The notes beneath the pieces are model-generated. The model worked only from the letters and a program-made list of their open reading frames with translations, searched no databases and was not told the origin of the DNA. From Subtercola boreus (GTDB lineage: Bacteria; Actinomycetota; Actinomycetes; Actinomycetales; Microbacteriaceae): 64,000 nt of DNA. The stretch is taken from assembly GCF_003399635.1 (NCBI RefSeq), contig NZ_NBXB01000034.1, positions 245,667 to 309,666 of the forward strand, written 5' to 3'. Below, piece after piece: positions 33,357 through 40,567 of this stretch (within the stretch, counting starts at the first letter, position 1; every line of letters begins with the position of its first letter). Made by a program: the position numbers and the translations under genes.

Positions 33357-33468
33357 CGTCAACCGCCGATCGTGTCGAGCTCCGTGAACGGCTCGGCGAT
33401 CGATCAGGCTTCGGGATGGTCGAACCCGCCGACCCGCAGATTGACGAGGTCGAGCGCCCGCATACCCT

Positions 33469-33501
33469 ATGATGTATGTCATGACACATATGTCGCATCA
33501 T
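33469..33501. promoter_or_regulatory. Overlapping palindromes upstream of lactonase-MarR operon
   Basis: TGTCATGACA (33477-33486) is a perfect 10-bp palindrome. GACACATATGTC overlaps it on the right as an imperfect one, and ATGATG/CATCAT flank the set at 33469-33474 and 33496-33501. The region ends 16 bp before the lactonase GTG start. The downstream MarR protein is a plausible binder. Confidence 0.45.
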
Positions 33502-33517
33502 GCACTGAGGAGGCGCC

Positions 33518-34384
33518 GTGTCAGAGATCCGACGGGTTTCGGTTATCAGCACGGGAACGGTGCAGATCCGCCCCGAACACGTGGAGACCCGCGGCACGCC
33601 GTTGTTGTGGTGGCTCAACACGTCTCGTCACTGGACGACGCCTCGCCCCATCAACGTGTATGTGATCGAGCACGCGGAGGGGCTCGTGCTCTTCGACACG
33701 GGCCAGGACCAGAATTCTGTCACCGATCCCGACTACTTCCCCGGCGGCATACCCGGGCACCTCTATCGACGCCTTGCCACGTTCGACATCCCCCACGGTG
33801 CCACACTCACCGACCAGCTGCACGACCTCGGCTACGACATCGCCGACGTGCAGACCGCGATCCTTTCCCATCTGCACCAGGACCACATCGGAGGCCTGCG
33901 TGAACTGCCGACGTCGGCGCGGGTGATGGCCAGTGACATCGAACTTGCCGGACTGCAGAAGCGGTTCGCCATCCTCAACGGGGTGATGCGCGATCACATC
34001 CAGATCCCCGGCCTCGAGTGGGTCCCGATCACTCCGCGACCCTTCCCCGGGGACTCGATCGCACCGTTCACTCACGCCTACGACGTCATGGACGACGGCT
34101 CTCTACTCCTCCTGCCGACACCGGGCCACACGCCGGGCTCGCTGTCGCTGCTCCTCCAGAGCGCGAGACTTCCCGTCATGCTGTTCGTCGGCGATGTCAC
34201 CTACGACGCCGAACTCCTTGCCGCCGGCCGTGTCCCCGGGGTCGGCAGAAGGACCGTCCTCGAAGAGACGACCCGACGCGTCAATGAGCTGGCTCTCCGG
34301 CACCCCACCATGCCGATCCTTGCGGCCCACGACCCGGCAGCCGCAGGTCTGCTCGTGTCAGCACTATTGCGGGCCAGGGGCTGA
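33518..34384 (+). CDS. MBL-fold hydrolase, N-acyl-homoserine-lactonase-like
   Basis: A 288-residue metallo-beta-lactamase-fold hydrolase. The zinc motif is SHLHQDHIGG (His118, His120, Asp122, His123), with a further His in PTPGHTPGSL and AHDP near the C-terminus. The N-terminus VYVIEHAEGLVLFDTGQD matches AttM/AiiA-type quorum-quenching lactonases. Actual AHL use is unproven; other lactones are possible. The GTG start (33518) follows GAGGAGG. The MarR gene starts 4 bp after its stop, so both are one operon. Confidence 0.85.
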   Translation: MSEIRRVSVISTGTVQIRPEHVETRGTPLLWWLNTSRHWTTPRPINVYVIEHAEGLVLFDTGQDQNSVTDPDYFPGGIPGHLYRRLATFDIPHGATLTDQLHDLGYDIADVQTAILSHLHQDHIGGLRELPTSARVMASDIELAGLQKRFAILNGVMRDHIQIPGLEWVPITPRPFPGDSIAPFTHAYDVMDDGSLLLLPTPGHTPGSLSLLLQSARLPVMLFVGDVTYDAELLAAGRVPGVGRRTVLEETTRRVNELALRHPTMPILAAHDPAAAGLLVSALLRARG

Positions 34385-34388
34385 CCCG

Positions 34389-34949
34389 GTGAGAACAGCA
34401 GAGCAACTCCGCTACCTGATCCTCGCAGCGCAGCGGGAGGGCAACCGGGTGCTTCAGGCGCTCCTGACGGAGCTCGACCTCACGCCGGCGCAGTCGGAGG
34501 CGCTCGGCCTCATCTCCGACCACGGCCCTCTCGCGCTCAGCGAACTCGGCGACATGCTGGTCTGCGACAGCGGAACGAATCCGAGCCGAATCGTCAACCG
34601 ACTTGTCGCGGCAGGCCTCGTGGAACGGCATCCCGGCAAGCAGGACAGGCGCCAGATCCGGCTCTCCGCCAGCCGCCTCGGCGCGAGCACAGCTGAGCGG
34701 GTTCGGAGAATCGAAGGCCGGCTCTACGACTCGATCGATGCGGCCGTCAGCGACGCTGACCAGCAGGTTCTCATCCGCGCCCTGGGCCGGCTGACGGAGC
34801 ATTCGCCGGCTGGGGAATCGCTCCATAAGCGGCTTGCCGCGGAGTATCCGGCGGATTCAGGGGATGATCCGCTGGTCGCGGAGGTTCTGGAAGATGCGGA
34901 GGAACATGGCTTCGGTTTCGACATAGTCGTGGAACCCGGCCCGGCGTGA
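34389..34949 (+). CDS. MarR-family transcriptional regulator with extended C-terminus
   Basis: A 186-residue winged-helix regulator: ELDLTPAQSEALGLISDHGP, LALSELGDMLVCDSGTNPSR as the recognition unit, VNRLVAAGLVERHPGKQDRR and IRLSASRLG for the wing. About 35 residues of acidic tail follow the last core helix; this tail overlaps the convergent reductase gene by 93 bp. The start is GTG 34389, 4 bp after the lactonase stop; the frame upstream is antisense or shadow. It probably controls its own operon in response to a small ligand. Confidence 0.82.
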   Translation: MRTAEQLRYLILAAQREGNRVLQALLTELDLTPAQSEALGLISDHGPLALSELGDMLVCDSGTNPSRIVNRLVAAGLVERHPGKQDRRQIRLSASRLGASTAERVRRIEGRLYDSIDAAVSDADQQVLIRALGRLTEHSPAGESLHKRLAAEYPADSGDDPLVAEVLEDAEEHGFGFDIVVEPGPA

Positions 34950-35906
34950 TTTGGAGGTGTCTGCGATCACGTCGTAATCCCAGCTGAAGACGAAGTCCCC
35001 GAACTGCCACGACGACACGTCTTGGTAGGGGGTGGGGAGAAGGCCATACTTCTCGACCATCGTGTTCCAGAGGTCGGCCTTGTCTGCCATCATCTCGGTC
35101 AGGCTCATGGGAAGCGGCGGCGCCACGTCGACGTCGAAGAAGGCGGCGATCTTCGGCCACATGGTGCACCACCGGAACATGTCGCCGTTGGTGATGTTGT
35201 AGGCCTCGTTCCTGCTTCCCGGATTGGTGGCGGCCCACGTGGTGGCCCGGGCGAGAAGATTCGCGTCGGTCATCTCGATCAGGCTCGTGTACGCACCCGG
35301 CTTGCCCGGGAACCGCAGCGGTATCCCCAGCTCCCTGCTGATCGAGGCGGAGACGGCGATCACCATGGCGAGGTTCATCGGATTGCCGAGCCCCACACCT
35401 GCGACGACGGATGGCCGGAGAGCCGACCACGACCACGAGGCGCCGAGCTGCCGACGCTCGAGGAAGTCCTGCTGATCGACATTGAACTCCGGAGGCATGT
35501 GGGGCGGGTCATCCTCCTTCGCAGGAGTGGCGAACGGGCCGAGGTGCGCGCCGTAGACCTTGTACCCCTGCATCAGACTGATGTGCTCCAACCTCGGCGC
35601 GACGGGCTCGATCGCGTCGACGACATTGACGAGCATCGCAAGGTTCGGCGGCACCAGTTCTGCCCAACTGGGACGGTCCTGATACGCGGCGTAGAACACG
35701 TGAGTCACCTCGGTGAGCGGGGCGAGCGTGGCGGCCGTGTCGTTCCGGTCGAGCAGGTCGACGGCGATGTTACGCACGACCCCGGCATCGTCTCCGCCCC
35801 TGCGAGACAGTCCGATCACGCGCCAATCGCCTTCCCGTTCGAGGTGCGCGACGAGGTTGCCGCCGATCACTCCGCGTGCTCCCACCACCAGCGCCGTCTT
35901 CTGCAT
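34857..35906 (-). CDS. PRISE-type SDR (progesterone 5-beta-reductase/iridoid-synthase-like)
   Basis: A 349-residue atypical short-chain dehydrogenase. It begins TALVVGARGVIGGNLVAHLE, with the NADP motif, and has the PRISE-diagnostic SLMQGYKVYGAHLGPFATPA and the following WSALRPSVVAGVGLGNPMN. The C-terminus KSRRAGFHDYVETEAMFLRI also fits the family. PRISE enzymes reduce enone C=C bonds using NADPH. The substrate is unknown. ATG 35904-35906 follows GGAGGCAGG. It is divergent from an ArsR regulator with two operator-like boxes between, and its 3' end overlaps the MarR gene. Confidence 0.85.
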   Translation of the reverse strand: MQKTALVVGARGVIGGNLVAHLEREGDWRVIGLSRRGGDDAGVVRNIAVDLLDRNDTAATLAPLTEVTHVFYAAYQDRPSWAELVPPNLAMLVNVVDAIEPVAPRLEHISLMQGYKVYGAHLGPFATPAKEDDPPHMPPEFNVDQQDFLERRQLGASWSWSALRPSVVAGVGLGNPMNLAMVIAVSASISRELGIPLRFPGKPGAYTSLIEMTDANLLARATTWAATNPGSRNEAYNITNGDMFRWCTMWPKIAAFFDVDVAPPLPMSLTEMMADKADLWNTMVEKYGLLPTPYQDVSSWQFGDFVFSWDYDVIADTSKSRRAGFHDYVETEAMFLRIFQNLRDQRIIP

Positions 35907-35925
35907 CCTGCCTCCATCGTCAAAC

Positions 35926-35985
35926 CGCGATTCTACGATGTACTGTCTAGCACAACATCGGTAAATCGCGATACTGCGATACAGT
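35926..35985. promoter_or_regulatory. Two direct-repeat operator boxes, PRISE/ArsR divergent promoters
   Basis: Box 1 (35926-35946, CGCGATTCTACGATGTACTGT) and box 2 (35967-35985, CGCGATACTGCGATACAGT) share nearly all positions, spaced 41 bp apart, between the two divergent starts. Box 2 also holds two GCGATAC copies 8 bp apart. The repetition and the ArsR gene 6 bp away suggest binding sites for that regulator. Confidence 0.55.
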
Positions 35986-35991
35986 CGGAGA

Positions 35992-36306
35992 ATGAACAGT
36001 GAGTCGGTCGATGACATGGTGGCGGTCTTCAAGGCGCTGGGCCACCCGACCCGCTTGGCGATTCTGGGGTGGTTGAAGGAACCGTCGTCGTTCCCTCCGC
36101 AGGACCAGCCCGCAGAGGTGGTCGGGGTGTGCCTGAAACACATCCAGGCTCGGGCGAACGTCTCCCAGTCGACCGCTTCGCAGTTCATGGCCACGCTGCA
36201 GCGCGTGAACCTGGTGACGTGCACTCGTATCGGACAGTGGTCGCACTACCAGCGGAACGAACAGCAGATCACGCGTGTGGGCCGGCTCGTCGGGGCTGAA
36301 CTCTGA
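35992..36306 (+). CDS. ArsR-family transcriptional regulator
   Basis: A 104-residue winged-helix protein: VAVFKALGHPTRLAILGWLK, then CLKHIQARANVSQSTASQFM as the recognition helix region and QWSHYQRNEQQITRV. Only two Cys, not in a metal-binding CxC, so a non-metal signal is likely. Probably represses the divergent PRISE reductase and itself through the repeat boxes. The start is ATG 35992 with TCGGAG just before it. Confidence 0.88.
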   Translation: MNSESVDDMVAVFKALGHPTRLAILGWLKEPSSFPPQDQPAEVVGVCLKHIQARANVSQSTASQFMATLQRVNLVTCTRIGQWSHYQRNEQQITRVGRLVGAEL

Positions 36307-36583
36307 CGCAGCTAGACAGCGGCTACCCGTGCGTCTGCGCTGCCACCACGAACAGCACCGCCGGGCCACCGAGCAGCACGACGAGACCCGCGGGCTGTCC
36401 GACACCAGGAGCGGCACAACCACGACGGCCCGGCCTCCGGGAGGCGAGAACATCGTGCAGGGGAAACCCGGTACCGAGGTGCCGACCGCCCGCACGCTCG
36501 CGACGGAGGCCTCCCATTCGAGCTTCACGCGCATCCGGTTGGCGCGCGCGAACCGGCGGAGCAGAAACAGCCCGGTCGACTGA
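36307..36583. other. Region without an intact gene
   Basis: Between the ArsR stop and the MFS remnant I find no convincing gene. A minus-strand reading at about 36323-36400 (GLVVLLGGPAVLFVV) faintly recalls the end of a FecCD-type permease, but it is too short and frame-broken to call. This could be decayed DNA. Confidence 0.3.
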
Positions 36584-36970
36584 GAATCGAGCCGCCCGCT
36601 CGGCTCCTCGCCCGAGCGCCTGCTCACCCTCTGCGGCATCCTTCTCGCTGTCGGGTACCTCGCGCTCGCCATCACGCGGCTCCCGACGTGGGCCTGCATC
36701 CTCGCCGCGGGAATCTCGGGACTGATGCTCCCTCCAACGCTCGGCCAGGTCTTCGAACGCATCTCGCAGCTCAGTGCGCCTGCTGCCCTCACGGAGGCGA
36801 ACGGCTGGATCGTCAGTGGCACGACTCTCGGGATCGGCACCGGCACACTCGCGGCGGGTGTGGCGATCGGCGCGTCCGGCACCTCGGCGATCACGTGGAT
36901 CGTGCTCGCCGCATCCGCACTCACAGCGCTGCTGTCGCTGGTCGCGCTGCCCGCCAGCCGCCAGCGATGA
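36584..36970 (+). pseudogene. C-terminal remnant of an MFS transporter
   Basis: About 128 codons remain open after an in-frame TGA at 36581-36583. They read TLCGILLAVGYLALAITRLP, FERISQLSAPAALTEANGW and ITWIVLAASALTALLSLVAL: the last helices of an MFS (DHA2-like) pump. No N-terminal two thirds and no start exist nearby, so the gene is truncated. It may be the former partner of the ArsR regulator upstream. Non-functional is the simplest view. Confidence 0.65.
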
Positions 36971-36988
36971 CGCCCCCTTCGCGGCCCG

Positions 36989-37303
36989 CTACCGGCCCGG
37001 TTCGCCGGCGATCTCTCGGAGTGCAGCCAGATGGGCCGCCCAGGCGGAGCGCCCGTGACGGGTGAGGGTGAGGGAGGTGCGCGGCATCTTGCCGACGAAC
37101 GACTTGCCCACGGAGAGATACCCCGCGGATTCCAGCGACGAGACTTGCTTGCTCAGCGCCGAGTCTGTGATCTCGACCGCGTCGCGCACTTCTCCGAATC
37201 CGAGCGTACCAGCGCGGTCCAGGGCTGCCACGATCGAGAAGCGAACGGGGTTCTGCAGGAGATCGTCGAGCCGGTGTCGGGGATGCTGCTCGAGGGCGGT
37301 CAC
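36989..37303 (-). CDS. Winged-helix transcriptional regulator (HTH_27-like)
   Basis: A 104-residue DNA-binding protein: HRLDDLLQNPVRFSIVAALD, then FGEVRDAVEITDSALSKQVS as recognition region and VGKMPRTSLTLTRHGRSAWA as the wing. This is the small regulator often coupled to a multi-pass membrane protein in Actinobacteria. GTG start at 37301-37303 overlaps the membrane-protein stop (GTGA), so translation is coupled. The likely target is its own promoter, where three matching half-sites lie. Confidence 0.85.
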   Translation of the reverse strand: MTALEQHPRHRLDDLLQNPVRFSIVAALDRAGTLGFGEVRDAVEITDSALSKQVSSLESAGYLSVGKSFVGKMPRTSLTLTRHGRSAWAAHLAALREIAGEPGR

Positions 37304-37731
37304 GAGCGCGCCTCCCGTGCCGCGCAGATCATCGCCACCACGAGTACCAGTCCGGACGCGGTGCCGGCCAGGAGAACAGATCCGTGTGCCCAGATGACGA
37401 CGGCGAGTGCTACAGCGTAGGTGATGAACCAGCTGACGATGTACCCGGTCCAGCGGCGGCTGCGAGCGAACGCCGATCGGCCCTGGATGCTCACCATGAA
37501 GAAGATCACGAGCGCGAACATCACAGCCAGCGTGCCCACGTAGGCGAGCCCGAAGGCGTCTCCTGTGGCCAACGCCATCGCGAATGTTCCCATCGACGTC
37601 GCCACGCCGAGCGCGAGAATGAACGCGATGTAGGGCCAGCGGGTGGCGTTGTGCGCGGAGCGACTCAGCCGATCTGCCTGATCGAGGAGGCGCTGGGCCT
37701 CCGTGGCGGTGATGGTGGGTGTGGTGTCCAT
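37300..37731 (-). CDS. Small multi-pass membrane protein
   Basis: A 143-residue protein with four hydrophobic segments: WPYIAFILALGVATSMGTFA, FGLAYVGTLAVMFALVIFFM, WTGYIVSWFITYAVALAVV and TASGLVLVVAMICAA. The N-terminal 30 residues are soluble and Thr/Ala-rich. No transport motif is recognised. It is the first gene of a two-gene operon with the regulator. Its function is unknown; it may relate to an efflux or sensor role. Confidence 0.8.
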   Translation of the reverse strand: MDTTPTITATEAQRLLDQADRLSRSAHNATRWPYIAFILALGVATSMGTFAMALATGDAFGLAYVGTLAVMFALVIFFMVSIQGRSAFARSRRWTGYIVSWFITYAVALAVVIWAHGSVLLAGTASGLVLVVAMICAAREARS

Positions 37732-37764
37732 TGGTGTTCCTCTCGTCTGATCCCATCATCGCAC

Positions 37765-37791
37765 GTACTTGCCATTATTGCAAGTACTTGC
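37765..37791. promoter_or_regulatory. Operator-like half-sites upstream of membrane-protein/HTH operon
   Basis: GTACTTGC (37765-37772), its inverse GCAAGTAC (37779-37786) and again GTACTTGC (37784-37791) lie 34-60 bp upstream of the membrane-protein start. The first two form a perfect inverted repeat with a 6-bp spacer; the third gives a further half-site. The winged-helix regulator of this operon is the natural binder. GNAT gene expression on the other strand might be affected too. Confidence 0.6.
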
Positions 37792-37821
37792 GATCTGCCG
37801 ACCGGCTCGTACGCTTGTGTC

Positions 37822-38352
37822 ATGCCTCTGCGTGTTCGCTTCGCCCAGGCACGTGACCTGTCTGCGATCGAGCAGATCGAGAACCGGGCCGACCAGCTGC
37901 TGATCAACCAGTTCCACCCGGACGGCTGGCCCGCCGCTCCAGCGGGAGCTGCTCGGGCGTCCCAGCCCGGCTTCCTGCTCGTCGCCGAACTCGCTGACGA
38001 CAGCGTCGCTGGCTTCGCGCACGTCCTGGAGACAGAAGGCTTCTGCCACCTGGAACAGCTGTCGGTGACACCCGAGCATGCGCGACAGGGCGTGGGTCGC
38101 ATGCTGGTCGAAGCTGCGAAGCAGCACGCGCGGATGCGCGGCCACGCGCAGATCTCACTGCGTACCTTCGCCGATGTCCCCTGGAACGCTCCGTTCTACG
38201 CAACGGCAGGCTTCATCGAGGAGGAGCCGACGACGCCGTTCCACCGCTCTCTCATCGACGTCGAGGCGGAACATGGTCTCGACCGGTATGAACGCCGAGT
38301 CCACATGGTTGCTCACCTCACCTCGCATGCCCTCCCCGCCGTCGCCGAGTGA
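37822..38352 (+). CDS. GNAT-family N-acetyltransferase
   Basis: A 176-residue acetyltransferase: LRVRFAQARDLSAIEQIENR, LEQLSVTPEHARQGVGRMLV (the acetyl-CoA P-loop QGVGR region) and FYATAGFIEEE. It resembles the group of small-molecule or protein Nalpha acetylases with unassigned substrates. ATG 37822 is preceded by a weak Shine-Dalgarno; an upstream frame is shadow. Divergent from the small membrane-protein operon. Confidence 0.88.
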   Translation: MPLRVRFAQARDLSAIEQIENRADQLLINQFHPDGWPAAPAGAARASQPGFLLVAELADDSVAGFAHVLETEGFCHLEQLSVTPEHARQGVGRMLVEAAKQHARMRGHAQISLRTFADVPWNAPFYATAGFIEEEPTTPFHRSLIDVEAEHGLDRYERRVHMVAHLTSHALPAVAE

Positions 38353-38385
38353 GCCAGACCGCCCGCTGAGGCCAGACCCGTGGGG

Positions 38386-39780
38386 TCAGCAGGTGGTGGG
38401 ACTGCTTCGACAGGCGGGTGACCAGGCTGCGAATCCGAGCACATCGCCGGGCTGGATGATGACGTTGCTGTAGTCGTAGCGCGAACCGTCGGGATGGGTC
38501 AGCTCGACGACGTCCAGGCCGAATCGGTCTCCGATGGCACCGAGTTTGTCGCCATCCGCCACGGTGTAGGAGATCGGGGCACCGGATGCGTCGTAGGTGA
38601 CGTCTCCCTCCGCTGCCTGCCGGGGACCGGAGTCGACCGGGACCGCCACCCGAGCAGTGCCGGCCCACGCGGTGACCGCGACGTCGGCATCCTGGATGAG
38701 ATCGCCCCTGATCGGCAGCGCTATCCGTTCCGCGCCGGGATACGGGGCGAGATGGAGGTAGGCGACCGTGTGGTCGGGGTCTCTGGGTTGGGCGTCCCAG
38801 CCGAGCCGGGCGGTCGCCGACTGGCCGGCACTCAGGATGATCGGGGCGGGGCCCGGGTCGTCGGAGGTGAAGGATCCGCCGTGCACGAGGTGCAGGGTGA
38901 GGAGGAAGTCGTTCGCGTCGGCGAACGCGAGGTCGGGATACCCGTCCAACACGCAGTCGACCCCGGTGTGGTTGGTCGCCAACAGCTGGAGGGAGCGGTG
39001 CCCGGCAGCACCGTCGACCGCGCCGGCCTCCAAGGCGAGTTGGTCGTCGCTGCACCACTGCGGATCGACGACGGGTGATCCCTCAGCGATCAGCGGAACG
39101 GCGGGCCCTGTCGGCTGCACGATCGGTGCGGGGTCGGATGGCTCGGCGGGCACGCTGTATCCCGTCAGCGACGAGGACACGACCACTGCAAGAACGAACA
39201 CGGCAGCGACCGCCCCGACGAGCATCCGTGAGGTACCGCCGCGTTTCCGTGCGGATGCCCGGGACGAGAGCCCGGCCCCATCCACCCGGGCGAACAGCAC
39301 GGCCGGAATCCAGCCCCACACGACACCCCAGAGAACGCCTGACCGGATGGCGTCGGGGAAGCCGTCGAACGCGTTCCAGACCCGGCTCGGTGGCCAATCG
39401 TGGAAGGTCTGCCCGAGGGCCAGGGCGAAGCCCACGAGGCCGGCCGCGAGGAGGGCGGTGAACCACGAAGTCAACGTCCGGGGCACACGGCGGGTACCGC
39501 GATCCGATCCGGATTCCGAGCCCGGGCCCGGGCCCGCCGTCAGTCGCGATCCGATGACGATCAGGGCGCCGACCGCCAGAGCGGACACGATCGGGGTGAC
39601 GACGTTCCAGGGCGGGTCGGAGACCCAGGTCACCGACCGGATCGCGGCGGGGAACACGATGTCGGCAAGCGACGACGGCAGCGTGCTGTTGAAGGTCAGG
39701 GCGATGTTCAGCCCGTTGACGAGCATCCAGAGCGCAGCAGCGACGATGCCCGCCAGGAGGGCTTTTCGATACCGGGTCAT
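38386..39780 (-). CDS. Membrane protein with DUF4232-like and LysM domains
   Basis: A 464-residue protein. Four hydrophobic segments fill the first about 230 residues (LLAGIVAAALWMLVNGLNIA and others). An outside region follows: a Cys-bracketed DUF4232-like domain (CSDDQLALEAGAVDG to CVLDGYPDLAF), then a C-terminal LysM-like module starting ISYTVADGDKLGAIGDRFGL and ending IIQPGDVLGF, suggesting peptidoglycan contact. Role unknown; possibly a cell-wall-associated sensor or assembly factor. Start ATG 39778-39780 overlaps the XRE regulator stop. It is the last gene of a three-gene operon. Confidence 0.75.
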   Translation of the reverse strand: MTRYRKALLAGIVAAALWMLVNGLNIALTFNSTLPSSLADIVFPAAIRSVTWVSDPPWNVVTPIVSALAVGALIVIGSRLTAGPGPGSESGSDRGTRRVPRTLTSWFTALLAAGLVGFALALGQTFHDWPPSRVWNAFDGFPDAIRSGVLWGVVWGWIPAVLFARVDGAGLSSRASARKRGGTSRMLVGAVAAVFVLAVVVSSSLTGYSVPAEPSDPAPIVQPTGPAVPLIAEGSPVVDPQWCSDDQLALEAGAVDGAAGHRSLQLLATNHTGVDCVLDGYPDLAFADANDFLLTLHLVHGGSFTSDDPGPAPIILSAGQSATARLGWDAQPRDPDHTVAYLHLAPYPGAERIALPIRGDLIQDADVAVTAWAGTARVAVPVDSGPRQAAEGDVTYDASGAPISYTVADGDKLGAIGDRFGLDVVELTHPDGSRYDYSNVIIQPGDVLGFAAWSPACRSSPTTC

Positions 39781-39986
39781 TCGTCGGGAACGTAGCTGAG
39801 GATGTCGCCGGGCTGGCAGCCGAGCGCTTCGCAGATCGCGTCGAGGGTCGTGAACCGGATGGCCTTGGCGCGCCCGTTCTTCAGGATCGACACGTTCGCC
39901 ACGGCGAGGTCGATCGCTGTGGCGAGGTCGGTGACGGACATCTTCCGTTTGGCAAGTTCGACGTCGAGGTTGATGACGATCGGCAT
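39777..39986 (-). CDS. XRE-family (YozG-like) transcriptional regulator
   Basis: A 69-residue HTH protein: INLDVELAKRKMSVTDLATA, IDLAVANVSILKNGRAKAI, then FTTLDAICEALGCQPGDIL. This is the small Cro/C1-type regulator that commonly accompanies DUF2975 membrane proteins. The start is ATG 39984-39986, overlapping the DUF2975 stop by one base (TGATG). A palindrome GATATTCAATATC lies upstream of the operon. Confidence 0.9.
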   Translation of the reverse strand: MPIVINLDVELAKRKMSVTDLATAIDLAVANVSILKNGRAKAIRFTTLDAICEALGCQPGDILSYVPDE

Positions 39987-40465
39987 CAGATGACCTCGGC
40001 CAGTTCGGACTGGTACTGGATCGCGGTCTGTAGCAGACGCCGCATGACCACCACGACGAGCGCCAGTGCGACGGCGACGCCCACGGCTGCCGCCGCAACC
40101 ACGGCCAGCACCGCCTCGGCCTGGTGCGACGGCTGCGTCTGGCTGACGAGGAAGTAGACGAACCCGGATGCCGCGAACACGGCGGCGAGGCCGAGCGCGG
40201 CGATCGCGGTGTTCGTCCACCGGTCGGCGCGGGTGCGGCCGTCGAAGATCGACGCGTCGCGAACCATGCCCGCGAGCATCCAGACGCTGATCAGCACGGC
40301 CTCGACGCAGAGCGCGCCGGCGACGATGAGGCAGACCAGAACGACACCGGACACACCGCCGACGATCGGCGCGGCCAGCGAGCCCGCCCAGATCTGCACA
40401 GCGACACACGCGCCGAAAAGCGCGATGAGCAACACGCGGAGGAACACATCGACAAACCCAGTCAT
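39986..40465 (-). CDS. DUF2975 domain-containing membrane protein
   Basis: A 159-residue protein with four hydrophobic segments, including FLRVLLIALFGACVAVQIWA and LVCLIVAGALCVEAVLISVW, and a short motif VRDASIFDGRTRADRWTNTA, characteristic of DUF2975. The C-terminus QTAIQYQSELAEVI is also typical. DUF2975 proteins are usually encoded with a YozG-like XRE regulator, as here. Function is unknown. The start is ATG 40463-40465; it heads the three-gene operon. Confidence 0.88.
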   Translation of the reverse strand: MTGFVDVFLRVLLIALFGACVAVQIWAGSLAAPIVGGVSGVVLVCLIVAGALCVEAVLISVWMLAGMVRDASIFDGRTRADRWTNTAIAALGLAAVFAASGFVYFLVSQTQPSHQAEAVLAVVAAAAVGVAVALALVVVVMRRLLQTAIQYQSELAEVI

Positions 40466-40500
40466 GGGGAGAGCATATCGAAGATCGCGCGCTCTGTATC

Positions 40501-40513
40501 GATATTCAATATC
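40501..40513. promoter_or_regulatory. Palindrome upstream of DUF2975-XRE-LysM operon
   Basis: GATATTCAATATC is a perfect 13-bp palindrome centred on C at 40507, 36 bp upstream of the DUF2975 start. AT-rich half-sites CATATCGA (40474-40481) and TATCGATA (40497-40504) lie close. The XRE regulator is the candidate binder, implying autoregulation. Confidence 0.45.
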
Positions 40514-40567
40514 TCCCGGTCGGCTCTCGCCCGGATGACGCCTGCGGCCCGCGTTAGCCTGACGAGT

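Noticed and set aside
33518..34384. A full quorum-sensing system at this locus
   Set aside because: Only a lactonase-like enzyme and a MarR regulator are present; no LuxI/LuxR or butyrolactone synthase lies nearby.
36323..36600. FecCD permease remnant on the minus strand
   Set aside because: Only a short stretch resembles the family's last helix; frames are broken and similarity could be due to hydrophobic composition.
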